Shown piece by piece: positions 26,493 through 35,903 of a stretch of DNA of 64,000 nucleotides. Under the pieces are notes generated by a model, which worked only from the letters and a program-made list of their open reading frames with translations, was not told the origin of the DNA and ran no database searches. Source of the DNA: an uncultured Bacillota bacterium (GTDB lineage: Bacteria; Bacillota_I; Bacilli_A; RFN20; CAG-449); assembly GCA_902493275.1 (NCBI GenBank), contig CABUOQ010000004.1, forward strand, positions 1 to 64,000, given 5' to 3'. A program made the translations under genes and the position numbers. Within the stretch, counting starts at the first letter, position 1. Each line of letters opens with the position of its first letter.

Positions 26493-26521
26493 TTGAAAAT
26501 GCAGTGTTAATCAAGTATTAT
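26493..26521 (+). promoter_or_regulatory. Promoter of the PrsA-like gene
   Basis: TTGAAA (26493-26498), a 17-bp spacer and TATTAT (26516-26521), followed by AAGGAGG before the ATG at 26559. Confidence 0.75.
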
Positions 26522-26558
26522 TAATTCGCTATATTGAAAATAAGGAGGATTTTTCATT

Positions 26559-28298
26559 ATGAAAAAACGTTTACTTCTATTATCAATGGTTAGTTTCAGT
26601 CTCATTGGCTTAACAGGTTGTGATATTAAGCAAATGTATGATGATGGCAAACAAGTCATTGTTAAATTAGGAAATGGTGAAACATATACTGCAAACGATT
26701 TATTTACAGATTATTCTTCAACTTCATCCGGAGCGTCAGAATATTTTAATGCCGTATATGATGTTTTGATTCGTGCAGTCCAACCAAAAACTACACAAAT
26801 TCAAAATGAAGTTGACAATAGAATGTCAACATTTGTAACAAACGCAAAAGAAGCAGCAGCAAATAATGGTACATCTTATAAGACCGAACAATCAAAAGCT
26901 TTAGAAAGCGCTGGTGTTGAATCTTTAGGTGAACTAGAACAAGTTTATTATTTGGATGCTCAAAAAGATGCATATGAGGATGCGTATTATGATGGTTCAT
27001 CTACTTCAGAAGGTGAATTAACAAACTTATTAAAAGAATACATAACTTACTATGCTCCATATCATGTACGTCATATTTTAGTTAAGACATCTAGTGATAG
27101 CAGTTTATTTGAAGGTAAGATTTCTGAGGATGATGCTAAGAATTTATATAACGTTGTTTCACGTTTAGCTAGTGGAAATGAAACATTTGGTAACGTTGCT
27201 ATTACAACAGCAGCTAATGGTGATACAGGTTCTGCTAAAGAATATGGTAATTTAGGCATCATGGATTTAAATACAAGTTACGTTAGTGAATTTAAATATT
27301 CAATTTACCAATACGATGCATTATACAATAATGATGCTAAAGAAAATGTCAAAAAATATGATGAATTACAAGAAACAAGAGTTATTGGTTCTAACGAATA
27401 TGTAACAGAATTCAAAGGTTCTAAATTAATTCCTGTTGATGTGAATGAACTTTCAGTAAATCATATCCCATATGATGCATTTGTCCAAATCAACAAATAT
27501 GCAAACAAAACTACAGATGCTAATGGTGAACAAGTAAAAGAAGGTAAAGAAAAATATTATCCTAGAAATATTCTTTTCAATCAATATTTAAATGATCACC
27601 GTCTTGGAGTTATTTATAGAGGATCAACCACTGATGAAAAAATAATCAACAGTAAGATGTTCAAGAATGTTAGCGGCTTAAGTGCTTCAAGCGATGCTAA
27701 AGATGATATTTTAGTCGATGAAGAAGGAAGACCAATTCTTGTCACAAGAGCTGGCTCTGGTGGAGATTCTGGTTATCAAGGAATTCACTTTATCATTTGC
27801 CAAAGATCACCTTTTGTTAATACAGATAAAACAAAATTTAGTGAGTTAATTGATTCATTATTATATTATTATGACACAACCGTTTATAATTCTACTGACG
27901 ACCTTCCAAATGATAAGTATGTTACATTCTTAACTTCTACTCGTCAAGATTACTTAAATAAAGTCAATAGCTTAAAGAGCACCATCAAAGGATTCGATTC
28001 CTTTATGAACTATCGTCTATTTGAAAAAGCATTAAGCGATGCAAAGGAAAAATTTGGAAATGTCACTTTTGGTTCAGTAACTAATAGTGATGGTGAAAAT
28101 GTTGGTATTGATACTTTAATTAAAAATTACATTACCGCTAATAGATTCAATGCTGCATATAATGCTAAAGAATCATACGAAAACACTTGGAAATCATACG
28201 AATTATTACTTGAAAGTCAAGAAGAACTTTCAGTATTAAAAGTTGCAGAAGATGAAATTAAGAGCTTTGATTCAAGCTACACTTCTGTAGCAAAATAA
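26559..28298 (+). CDS. PrsA-like foldase lipoprotein with parvulin-type domain
   Basis: A 579-aa lipoprotein (lipobox LTGC, Cys at ~21) with a SurA/PrsA-like plan. An N-terminal helical chaperone region is followed by YHVRHILVKTSS (about 168-180), the first strand of a parvulin peptidyl-prolyl isomerase. A much-expanded middle and a helical C-terminal region follow. It would help secreted proteins fold outside the membrane. It is almost twice the length of Bacillus PrsA (about 290 aa). The following lipoprotein gene, 14 bases downstream, is probably a partner. Confidence 0.75.
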   Translation: MKKRLLLLSMVSFSLIGLTGCDIKQMYDDGKQVIVKLGNGETYTANDLFTDYSSTSSGASEYFNAVYDVLIRAVQPKTTQIQNEVDNRMSTFVTNAKEAAANNGTSYKTEQSKALESAGVESLGELEQVYYLDAQKDAYEDAYYDGSSTSEGELTNLLKEYITYYAPYHVRHILVKTSSDSSLFEGKISEDDAKNLYNVVSRLASGNETFGNVAITTAANGDTGSAKEYGNLGIMDLNTSYVSEFKYSIYQYDALYNNDAKENVKKYDELQETRVIGSNEYVTEFKGSKLIPVDVNELSVNHIPYDAFVQINKYANKTTDANGEQVKEGKEKYYPRNILFNQYLNDHRLGVIYRGSTTDEKIINSKMFKNVSGLSASSDAKDDILVDEEGRPILVTRAGSGGDSGYQGIHFIICQRSPFVNTDKTKFSELIDSLLYYYDTTVYNSTDDLPNDKYVTFLTSTRQDYLNKVNSLKSTIKGFDSFMNYRLFEKALSDAKEKFGNVTFGSVTNSDGENVGIDTLIKNYITANRFNAAYNAKESYENTWKSYELLLESQEELSVLKVAEDEIKSFDSSYTSVAK

Positions 28299-28312
28299 GG
28301 AGGGCGACAGAA

Positions 28313-29830
28313 ATGAAAAAAATAAATAAAATTTTAACAGCAGCGCTCGCATCCATCACTTTATTTGCTTGTGATGATATAGTAGCTAAGCCTTCTCCAG
28401 TTCTCGATAATGAAACATTAATTAATTTTGATAACGCTAATACTTATTTCAACAATGACTATGGTGTTATATATGATAAGCTTGTAAGTTCTGGAACATC
28501 TAATTCAACAATTTTACAATCATTAATTGAATTAATTGCTAAGCCAGAAGTAAGCAAAACTTATGGTTTCACTGAAGAAGATTATGAAAAAGTATTCAAA
28601 AATGTAAAATTATCTCTTGCAGGTAAAACTGTTGAAGCTTATTCAGCTGAAGGAAGTGCTTCAGCAACAACTCTTCAAAAAGCAATTGAAGAAAACATCA
28701 AAAAGACAATGATTAATAAAGTAAAAGGCGGATCATATGATATTGATCACAAATTCTACGAAGAAAAACTTTCTAATGAATTAAGAACTTCTCTTTATAC
28801 TATTAGTACAAAAGAAGGAAAAGATTCATTAAATAACGGATCATATATTATTACACCTGATTCAACATATGAAGATATTTTCTTTGGTGATTATAGTGAC
28901 TATATTGAAAAGAGTTTATTCCCTGATATTTATAAAACTTTATTAACATCTATCTATGTTTATAATTTCAATTATTCTTCATTAGGAAGAGCTTATGCTA
29001 GAAAAGTTAAATATATTAAACTTGATAGCTTAACAGATCACCTCGATTCAGTATCACTTTTAATAAATAATTATTTTGCTGAATATGAAAACAAAGATTT
29101 AGTTAAAACATTTGACTTAGACTCTTTAACAAGAATCTATAAGGGTTTACCACAAACCGAAGAAGAAAAAGCTTTCTTAGCAAAATATGATAACATATTC
29201 ACAAAAAGAGATGTTATCGATGAAGAAATTTCAAAATTTGCAACATTAAATAATGGCGAATACGAAATTATTCAACAAGATGATGAACGTAACAACACTT
29301 TATTATCAACATATACAGGTAATTATACTTATCCAATTAGTCATGGTAAAGAATTAAAAATTGATGAATTAAAACAAGCAAGCTATGTTGTTGATGAAAA
29401 ACAATTAGTTGTAAAATCCGGAGGATTAACTGATTTACCTGATGATTTAAGAAACAGACTTTTCTCTTCTTCTGTTAATTCATTCTTAACAACAGTTGGT
29501 GATATTCGTATCTTAACTCCAAAAAATGTTCCTAATGGATCTCAAGCAACAAGCGTTGATAAATATGCTTACTATGATGCCGATTCAGCTGCATACTATA
29601 TTGTCGTAGTTGATGCTTATTATGACACAACTTCACTTAAAGATGCTGAAGGCGAAACAAAAGATAAAGCATTTGAAATTTCAAGAATACTCGGAGCTAA
29701 TTCTACAAACCAAAATGCAGCAATTAACTACTACCTTGATAAATATGATATCGCTTATGGTGATCAAGATTTCTATGATTACATTGAATCAACATATCCT
29801 GATGTCTTAGATGACAAATTCTCCTATTAA
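28313..29830 (+). CDS. Lipoprotein partner of the PrsA-like foldase
   Basis: A 505-aa lipoprotein (lipobox LFAC, Cys20) in an operon with the PrsA-like gene. It has the same Asp/Tyr/Lys-rich composition and helical N-terminal region, but I cannot see the HILV parvulin strand. It may be a diverged, catalytically empty copy that acts as a chaperone. No family is recognised with certainty. A strong terminator follows. Confidence 0.55.
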   Translation: MKKINKILTAALASITLFACDDIVAKPSPVLDNETLINFDNANTYFNNDYGVIYDKLVSSGTSNSTILQSLIELIAKPEVSKTYGFTEEDYEKVFKNVKLSLAGKTVEAYSAEGSASATTLQKAIEENIKKTMINKVKGGSYDIDHKFYEEKLSNELRTSLYTISTKEGKDSLNNGSYIITPDSTYEDIFFGDYSDYIEKSLFPDIYKTLLTSIYVYNFNYSSLGRAYARKVKYIKLDSLTDHLDSVSLLINNYFAEYENKDLVKTFDLDSLTRIYKGLPQTEEEKAFLAKYDNIFTKRDVIDEEISKFATLNNGEYEIIQQDDERNNTLLSTYTGNYTYPISHGKELKIDELKQASYVVDEKQLVVKSGGLTDLPDDLRNRLFSSSVNSFLTTVGDIRILTPKNVPNGSQATSVDKYAYYDADSAAYYIVVVDAYYDTTSLKDAEGETKDKAFEISRILGANSTNQNAAINYYLDKYDIAYGDQDFYDYIESTYPDVLDDKFSY

Positions 29831-29851
29831 TATAAAATTCAATGTTTTCAA

Positions 29852-29877
29852 AAGGAAGGTAATAGCCTTCCTTTTTT
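29852..29877 (+). terminator. Terminator of the foldase operon
   Basis: AAGGAAGG and CCTTCCTT form an 8-bp stem with a 6-nt loop, followed by TTTTTT. Confidence 0.88.
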
Positions 29878-29888
29878 ATTGGTCCGAT

Positions 29889-29919
29889 ATTGATAAATGT
29901 CTTATCAATATTTTATAAT
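29889..29919 (+). promoter_or_regulatory. Promoter with overlapping dyad before the HIT gene
   Basis: TTGATA (29890-29895), an 18-bp spacer and TATAAT (29914-29919). The perfect inverted repeat ATTGATAA-N5-TTATCAAT (29889-29909) covers the -35 box and spacer, which suggests a repressor operator. Confidence 0.6.
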
Positions 29920-29942
29920 ATATTTGAAAGAAGGTTAAACAT

Positions 29943-30356
29943 ATGGATGATTGTATTTTTTGTAAAATAGTTAAAGGAGAAATTCCTTGCTACAAAGTAT
30001 ATGAAGATAGTGAGATTTTAGCTTTTCTTGATATCTCTCAAACAACCAAAGGTCATACTTTAGTAATAACTAAAGAACATTTCGATAATTTCCTCTATGT
30101 TCCTAAAGATTTGCTAGCTAAAGCTATTTCAGTAGCTCAAAAGATTGCCCAAGCCGAAACTGCTTCTCTTGGTGCCCAAGGTATCAATATATTGATAAAC
30201 ACAAACGAAATTGCTGGTCAAACAATCAAGCATTTTCATATACATGTAATTCCAAGATATAGTTTAAATGATAATATATCAATCGAATTTACTCCATTAG
30301 GAATTGATAAGTTAAATCTGCCAACTATCGCCAATAAAATTAAACAAGACTTATAA
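29943..30356 (+). CDS. HIT family nucleotide hydrolase
   Basis: A 137-aa histidine-triad protein of the HinT type that hydrolyses adenosine phosphoramidates and similar nucleotides. DDCIFCKIVKGEIP at the N-terminus and the triad HFHIHVIPRY (about 98-107) are diagnostic. It is a single-gene unit between two terminators, with its own promoter. Confidence 0.94.
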   Translation: MDDCIFCKIVKGEIPCYKVYEDSEILAFLDISQTTKGHTLVITKEHFDNFLYVPKDLLAKAISVAQKIAQAETASLGAQGINILINTNEIAGQTIKHFHIHVIPRYSLNDNISIEFTPLGIDKLNLPTIANKIKQDL

Positions 30357-30388
30357 AAAAACAGGATGTGATTCCTGTTTTTATTTTT
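30355..30388. terminator. Bidirectional terminator between HIT gene and yhaM
   Basis: The A-rich arm AAAAACAGGA and the T-rich arm TCCTGTTTTT pair around a 6-nt loop and serve both convergent genes. Confidence 0.85.
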
Positions 30389-31322
30389 AGTCTTTAGGAT
30401 TATAAAACGCTCTTCCATCCATCGCTATTATCCTTTGTGAAAATTCACCTTTTTCAACATTAGCTAACGCCTTATCAATAATAATCATTTTAGCATCTAA
30501 ATCATCTATTATATGAAGAAGAAAAGCTTCTCTTGTAAGGGGTGGAACTGGTGAACCAAAATCTTTTTCACCATGATGTGATAGTATCATATGTTGCAAG
30601 AGAACAGGAATCTCTGAATGGATATTTAACCTCTCTCCCGCTTCTCGAATTTCACTGACCATAATAGAAATATGACCAATTAATTTTCCTTCTAAAGTGT
30701 ATTTTGTGGCAATTGGGCCGCTTAATTCCAACGTTTTTCCAACATCGTGTAAAATGACACCCGACATTAAAATATCGCGATTTACGTTTGAATAATAACT
30801 TGATAATAATTCTGCAATATCGCACATAGAAACAGTATGATAGAGTAATCCTGAAGCAAATTCATGATGGTTTCTTGCCGCAGCTGGAAAACTTATAAAA
30901 GCATCATAATGATTATCAATAATGTATTTAACAATTTTTAGGGCATCTTCATTTTTTATTGAAGAAATATAAGAATTTAATTTTCGGATTAATTCATTTT
31001 GAGGAATAGGTGAAGACAAGCAAAATTTTGTATAATCAACTTGATTTTGAGGAATTTCACATAATCCTATTACTTTTAATTGTAAATTGCCACGATAGTC
31101 AATTACATCAGCACTTACTCCTATAACTGTACCTGCTTTACATATGTTTATCTCTGCTTCGCTAACATCCCATTTTTTACCTTCTATGGTTCCACTTTTA
31201 TCTTGGAAAGATAATGATAAATATGGTGCCCCTGCATTTGATACACCTTTAGAAACATTAATTAGTAATAAATCTAGATTAATTCTCTCTCCTTCTTTTA
31301 ATTCACAAATAAGTTTATCCAC
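30387..31322 (-). CDS. yhaM: 3'-5' exoribonuclease YhaM
   Basis: A 311-aa nuclease with an N-terminal OB-fold (about 1-90) and an HD phosphohydrolase domain. The metal-binding His/Asp are in HHEFASGLLYHT, ILHDVGK and LSHHGEKDFGSP. This matches the Bacillus YhaM family, which shortens RNA 3' ends. It overlaps recX by 8 bases. In Bacillus, yhaM sits by yhaN/yhaO; here those relatives are 25 kb away. Confidence 0.92.
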   Translation of the reverse strand: MDKLICELKEGERINLDLLLINVSKGVSNAGAPYLSLSFQDKSGTIEGKKWDVSEAEINICKAGTVIGVSADVIDYRGNLQLKVIGLCEIPQNQVDYTKFCLSSPIPQNELIRKLNSYISSIKNEDALKIVKYIIDNHYDAFISFPAAARNHHEFASGLLYHTVSMCDIAELLSSYYSNVNRDILMSGVILHDVGKTLELSGPIATKYTLEGKLIGHISIMVSEIREAGERLNIHSEIPVLLQHMILSHHGEKDFGSPVPPLTREAFLLHIIDDLDAKMIIIDKALANVEKGEFSQRIIAMDGRAFYNPKD

Positions 31323-32118
31323 AATATAAATCTCCTTCTATCAATTTAATAATATTAGAATAAGAAAATCCCTTTCTTAATAAACGATTGATGATCTTTT
31401 CTTTATTTTTTAAAATTTCTTCTTTATCTAATTTCATGACAATTTTATCATATTCTCTTTGTAATTTTAAGTCATCTTGTGATTGTATTTCATTTAAATC
31501 AAGTGAAGAAATAACTTCTTGACAAATATCTTCTTTAAAGCCCTTTGCTTTTAACGAGTTATAAACGGATTGCTTAAATTTATATGCGCTATAATTATTA
31601 ACTAATTTCATCCAAGAAAAAAGATTGTTCTTTGCCTTTATATATTCATTTTGAAAATTGTCTTGGAATTCATAGATATCGCTTTCTATTCCTGCCTTTT
31701 TTAGTTCATCAACAATTTTATAATAGCCAAAATTTTTATAATTACATTCCTCAACTAAAAAGCAAGCGAATTGATAATCATCAACTAGATGATTCTTTTC
31801 TAATTTATCTATAACTTGGATAGCTTTATCTTTAGATAATTTTTTATTACTAATTAATTTGCTCAATAGTTGTTTTTTAGAATACATTTTTTTAGCAAGT
31901 AATTTTAAACAATATTGATAATAACTATTTAAATAAACCTCATCAAGCAATGTGTTATATTCATCTATAGGTATAATTTTACCCACATAAAAATAATGAT
32001 TAGTGAAAATTTCTTCATCTAATGTAAGTGACTCTTCATCAGTAAAAGTTAGAATTATTCCTTTTTTTAAAAAAGAGATATTAGTGATAACACGTCCATT
32101 ATTTTCGCTCTTCATCAT
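31315..32118 (-). CDS. recX: Recombination regulator RecX
   Basis: A 267-aa modulator of RecA filaments. It has an N-terminal extension (about 1-60) followed by three-helix RecX repeats, recognisable from YCLKLLAKKMYSKKQLLSKL and DYQFACFLVEECNY. The length is as in Bacilli RecX. It overlaps both neighbours (flippase-like gene by 20 bases, yhaM by 8), so all three are co-translated. recA is not in the window. Confidence 0.85.
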   Translation of the reverse strand: MMKSENNGRVITNISFLKKGIILTFTDEESLTLDEEIFTNHYFYVGKIIPIDEYNTLLDEVYLNSYYQYCLKLLAKKMYSKKQLLSKLISNKKLSKDKAIQVIDKLEKNHLVDDYQFACFLVEECNYKNFGYYKIVDELKKAGIESDIYEFQDNFQNEYIKAKNNLFSWMKLVNNYSAYKFKQSVYNSLKAKGFKEDICQEVISSLDLNEIQSQDDLKLQREYDKIVMKLDKEEILKNKEKIINRLLRKGFSYSNIIKLIEGDLYCG

Positions 32119-33415
32119 TCTTTTTCTTTCTTTTTCTTAAAGGTTTTTGGTCTTTTTTCCAAGCTCGTTCATTTGCTTTTAAATTTGCACTTAATTCATC
32201 TTTAATTTGATTGAAATAGTCTGAAACATCGCCTATTTCAATATTATTAATTTTTTCACTATCTTTCTTTTCAAGAGAACGATATTCATTATTTAAATGA
32301 ATTACCTCAATTTCTAGTAACGTTCGAGAGGAATAATGTAATGCTTCCATCTTTGGTGATTCATGATAAGTGAGGAAGACAATTGCTCCAAAGAATAATC
32401 CAAAATAGAATCCCACAAATCTCCAAACCAATATTGTAGCTTTTAAAATATTAAAATCAGGAATTAATTCACTATACATTAATGAGAAGACATATTCTGC
32501 TCCTCCAGAAGCACCTGGGATTGGAATCATCTGCGTTATCAAATAAGTGAAATTAGAATAATTTAATGCATTAATAAATTCACTAATAGGAATATTAGCT
32601 CCGCACGCATTAGCGGCAAAAAATGGAATTGAATTGGAAAATAAAAAACTAACTATATAAAGAGCTAAGCACTCCACTAGTATTTTCAAATTTGACAATA
32701 ATCTTTTTATTTCTAAACGGAACGATTCTATTTTGGCATTCATCTCAATTTTTTTATCTTCCACTTTATTCTTTTTAATTAAATGTAAAAAAGTCCCTAC
32801 TTTGCAAACTATATTTACCACGAAATGATGTATTCTACGATTTATAGCAAATAATAAAGAAATTGAAATCAGCGCAAAAGATATTATAAATCCAATAACT
32901 GATAATGATATAACATTGAGTTTTAAACCAAATATCGGAATATAACCATTCGGAATTGTATGAGTTATGCCAGCATACACTAGAGTAATTCCGCTAAAAA
33001 ATACTAAAGATACCTCATAAATAATGAACATCATCAATAATATTGATGCTGCGTTAGTTAAAGAAACTCCTTGCTTAGAAAAAGTATAAGCTTGTGAAAA
33101 TTGTCCACCTGTAGAGGAAGGAGTTATACCCGAAAAGAATCTTCCAACCATGTCATTTAAAAATCCCTTACGATATTTATAATCTGGTTTATATATTTTA
33201 GTAAGTAAAACTAAAATCAGCGAGTTTATCATAAAACCAATCAAAGAGATAAATATACATAATAAAACATAGAGCAAATTAGCATTCTTTAACGTTGAAA
33301 AAATTGCCTGAGCATCATCTTTTAGAACAAAAAATAATGCCAAAGCGGTAATAACGACTAATATTACTATATTTAAAATAAATTTTTTAGTTTGTTTATT
33401 CATAACTATTAACAT
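32099..33415 (-). CDS. Flippase-like (YbhN/MprF-type) membrane protein
   Basis: A 438-aa membrane protein with about 8 helices and the conserved GRFFSGITPSSTGGQFSQ and IPIPGASGGAEYVF loops of the lysylphosphatidylglycerol-synthase transmembrane (YbhN) family. These proteins move lipids or lipid-linked sugars across the membrane. There is no MprF transferase domain; a ~90-residue charged, Lys-rich cytoplasmic tail is present instead. There is no clear RBS, and a start at 33403 is equally possible. Confidence 0.82.
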   Translation of the reverse strand: MLIVMNKQTKKFILNIVILVVITALALFFVLKDDAQAIFSTLKNANLLYVLLCIFISLIGFMINSLILVLLTKIYKPDYKYRKGFLNDMVGRFFSGITPSSTGGQFSQAYTFSKQGVSLTNAASILLMMFIIYEVSLVFFSGITLVYAGITHTIPNGYIPIFGLKLNVISLSVIGFIISFALISISLLFAINRRIHHFVVNIVCKVGTFLHLIKKNKVEDKKIEMNAKIESFRLEIKRLLSNLKILVECLALYIVSFLFSNSIPFFAANACGANIPISEFINALNYSNFTYLITQMIPIPGASGGAEYVFSLMYSELIPDFNILKATILVWRFVGFYFGLFFGAIVFLTYHESPKMEALHYSSRTLLEIEVIHLNNEYRSLEKKDSEKINNIEIGDVSDYFNQIKDELSANLKANERAWKKDQKPLRKRKKKNDEERK

Positions 33416-33597
33416 AATATAGTTTTAACCAAATAAACTAAAGAAAAAAAAGAAAAATATTTATTTCATTTACAAATTTCATCACAAAATCCGCGATAAA
33501 TAAAAAAAATAGTTATCTTTTTATCCTTTAGGTAGCTTGTATTACTTTAATATATCCAAAAAATATTATATTATGATAGAAGAGAAAGGAGGTATTA

Positions 33598-34479
33598 ATG
33601 GATAAAACACTTAATCCAAAAGGTAAAAGAATAGCTATTTTATTTGACGTTGAAAATATCTCACCTGAAGAGATATTACCATATGCAATCACTAAACTAG
33701 AAACAAGTGGATTTAATGTATACCCTCGCAAAATTATTTTTAACAACATATCGCAACTTAAAAAGAGTTTTTTGGGTAATGCAATTAAATCATACCATCT
33801 AGATATTATCTGTGCATATTCTGCGACTGGCAAAAACATTGCCGATTTCCGATTATATATTGAAGCTCTTGATCTTTTATATAAAAACCCTGATATTGAA
33901 GGTTTTTGTATTGTATCAGGCGATGCTGATTTTGCTGAACTTGTCATCAAACTCCACCATGAAAATAAATATGTAATAGGAATAGGTCCAAGCTCAAAGT
34001 CAAAAATCGAATATGTTAATCTATTCGATCAATTTATTTTCATTGAAGATTTAATAGAAAAAGAAGTTAAAAAGACTTCTATTAAAAAAGAAAATGATTC
34101 AGAAAATAAATTAAAGAAAAAAGAAGAAACCATCAAAAGTAAAGAAAAACCAAAAAAGACTACTAAAAAAAGCATTGGCAAGAAAGTAATAAAGAAAGAA
34201 GTAAAAAAAGAAATTGAAGAAAAAATAATAAGAACCGAAAGCGATAAAAATGATTCATTTTATAGTGAATTAAGTTCACAAATAAAGCAAATAATTGTTG
34301 ATTTTAATGCGAAAGGTAATAAAGAAATTTTCTATTCCAATCTTGTAAAAGAATTAAAAGATCGCTCTTATTATTTGGAGAGTTTTACTCGTATCACTTT
34401 TGATGATATTGAAAAATGTGGTTTCCATCTAATTCGAAAAGAAGAAGATAAACCTGAAACTTCATATATAACTACTTAG
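33598..34479 (+). CDS. NYN-domain nuclease with C-terminal LOTUS/OST-HTH domain
   Basis: A 293-aa putative RNA-processing nuclease. The PIN-like NYN domain (about 8-150) shows its acidic residues in LFDVEN (Asp17), IADFRLYIEALDLL and VSGDADF (about 107-112). A highly Lys-rich linker (about 153-208) follows, then a C-terminal OST-HTH/LOTUS-like domain (about 216-285), an RNA-binding fold. This pairing is known in bacterial and eukaryotic RNA-regulation proteins. GAAAGGAGG lies before the ATG. A long dyad follows the gene. Confidence 0.85.
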   Translation: MDKTLNPKGKRIAILFDVENISPEEILPYAITKLETSGFNVYPRKIIFNNISQLKKSFLGNAIKSYHLDIICAYSATGKNIADFRLYIEALDLLYKNPDIEGFCIVSGDADFAELVIKLHHENKYVIGIGPSSKSKIEYVNLFDQFIFIEDLIEKEVKKTSIKKENDSENKLKKKEETIKSKEKPKKTTKKSIGKKVIKKEVKKEIEEKIIRTESDKNDSFYSELSSQIKQIIVDFNAKGNKEIFYSNLVKELKDRSYYLESFTRITFDDIEKCGFHLIRKEEDKPETSYITT

Positions 34480-34488
34480 CTATTTTAA

Positions 34489-34523
34489 AGTCTAGAAACT
34501 TTCTCTATGAGAGTTTCTAGACT
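34489..34523 (+). terminator. Perfect 12-bp hairpin after the NYN gene
   Basis: AGTCTAGAAACT and its exact complement flank an 11-nt loop. The tail is only weakly T-rich, so it could be an RNA-stability or processing hairpin as well as a terminator. Confidence 0.6.
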
Positions 34524-34541
34524 ATCTTATTATTAAATATT

Positions 34542-34820
34542 ATGGAAGAAGAAATAATTACAAATATCAACCAAGCTATAAAGTTAATTCTAAATGGTAA
34601 TATTTTATTATCGTCCATCAATAATTCTCAAACATATTTTGCACTAAAAAATGACAAAGTCTATATTCAAAATGCAAATAGTTGTTATTGCATAAGCCAA
34701 GATGAATTTAAAATCTTATTTGATAAATGCAAATTTATTATTTATCAAATCGATACCATTTCAAATATCGACATCAAAAAAGACGAAGAATACTATGGAT
34801 GGGACATTCTAAAAAAATAA
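34542..34820 (+). CDS. Small hypothetical protein
   Basis: A 92-aa acidic protein with coding-like composition, no signal peptide, no membrane segment and no recognised domain. It lies between the hairpin after the NYN gene and the convergent tRNA-Thr. No Shine-Dalgarno site precedes the ATG, so it may be leaderless or not expressed. Confidence 0.5.
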   Translation: MEEEIITNINQAIKLILNGNILLSSINNSQTYFALKNDKVYIQNANSCYCISQDEFKILFDKCKFIIYQIDTISNIDIKKDEEYYGWDILKK

Positions 34821-34843
34821 TTTATCCCATTTAAATATACAAA

Positions 34844-34870
34844 ATAAAAAAAACGCCTAACTTAGGCGTA
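34844..34870 (-). terminator. Terminator downstream of tRNA-Thr
   Basis: The ACGCCTA/TAGGCGT stem with a 3-nt loop is followed on the minus strand by eight T residues, as expected for ending the tRNA transcript. Confidence 0.8.
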
Positions 34871-34881
34871 TATTAATTAAA

Positions 34882-34957
34882 TGGTGCCGTCTATCGGAAT
34901 CGAACCAACAACCTATCGATTACAAGTCGATTGCTCTGCCAGTTGAGCTAAGACGGC
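34882..34957 (-). tRNA. tRNA-Thr (anticodon TGT)
   Basis: A full cloverleaf. The acceptor stem GCCGTCT/AGACGGC, anticodon loop CTTGTAA, T-arm GGTTCGATTCC and an encoded CCA end are all visible. It reads ACA codons. Confidence 0.96.
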
Positions 34958-35042
34958 GTTTGCTTTATTATAATATTAGTATTTTTAATAAAAATCAAGT
35001 AAAATCAATGCAATTTATTTATTTATTTATGAAAGGATACAA

Positions 35043-35840
35043 ATGTTGCAATTCCAATTATCACTAAAATTTGAAATCAATATCTTTTCCTTAGTCGCTT
35101 TTCTGGCGGGTATTTTTGCTGGTTTTTGTTTATTAGGCTTAATATATATCTTTAGTTGTTTAAAATCACTAAAGAAAAAAGAAATCAAAATCAATAATAA
35201 TTTAAAGAATATTTCAAAAGAAGATATCAATCAAATTATTCTTAAATATCAAGAGATGTTCACCGACGAAAAAAGAAGAAGAAAAAGTATTCCTTTTGAT
35301 TATTTTAAATTATCAATTATTGATATGATAAATGAAATAGCGGCGCTATTTTATCCAAATTCTAAACATCCATTGATGGAATTATCAATTGATGAACTTA
35401 TTCTTTTAAATCGCTATATTACTGATAAAGTAAATAGTTTATTTAACAATAATGGTCTTAAAGTTTTTAGAACTATTAAAATGTCAACTATCGCAAAATT
35501 AGTGGAAACAAAAAGCGCTATCGATAATAGTGCTTTATATAAAACCGCAAGACGTTATCGCTTCAAGAAAATTGGAAACTTCTTTTTATCAATTGTTAAT
35601 ATCATTAATCCATATTTTTGGTTAAAAAAATTTGTTATCAATCCAACCATCAATCATATGATTAATAAAATATGTTTGATGTGTTATTCAATTGCCGCTG
35701 AAGAAACATATTATATTTATTCTAAACAGGCATTCATTGAAGACGAATCAACTTTAAAAGAATTACTAGATGCTTTAAATAAAGATAATTCATCATTAGA
35801 AAAAGATGGATTAATTATCGAAGAAGACAAAAAAAAATAA
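35043..35840 (+). CDS. Single-pass membrane protein, unknown function
   Basis: A 265-aa protein with one N-terminal membrane helix (about 18-42) and a cytoplasmic, Lys/Asn-rich helical domain. A later hydrophobic patch (about 183-200) may contact the membrane. The RBS AAAGGATAC lies close before the ATG. I recognise no family. A long stem-loop begins at the stop codon. Confidence 0.65.
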   Translation: MLQFQLSLKFEINIFSLVAFLAGIFAGFCLLGLIYIFSCLKSLKKKEIKINNNLKNISKEDINQIILKYQEMFTDEKRRRKSIPFDYFKLSIIDMINEIAALFYPNSKHPLMELSIDELILLNRYITDKVNSLFNNNGLKVFRTIKMSTIAKLVETKSAIDNSALYKTARRYRFKKIGNFFLSIVNIINPYFWLKKFVINPTINHMINKICLMCYSIAAEETYYIYSKQAFIEDESTLKELLDALNKDNSSLEKDGLIIEEDKKK

Positions 35841-35903
35841 CTAGGATTGGCTAAATTTATGTGTGTGTTGTTTGGGGATATTTATGAAGGAGGCCAATCC
35901 TAG
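35841..35903 (+). ncRNA. Stem-loop with 41-nt loop, possible small RNA or 3' element
   Basis: A perfect 11-bp stem (CTAGGATTGGC 35841-35851 with GCCAATCCTAG 35893-35903) begins directly at the end of the membrane protein gene. A U-rich tail (TATTTTTGATT) follows, so it can act as a terminator. The loop is unusually long and contains GGGGAT before an ATG (35884) that would open an 11-codon ORF. Confidence 0.4.

Noticed and set aside
33528..33950. 140-aa minus-strand ORF opposite the NYN gene
   Set aside because: The plus strand holds a clear domain with an RBS. The reverse frame shows no motif.
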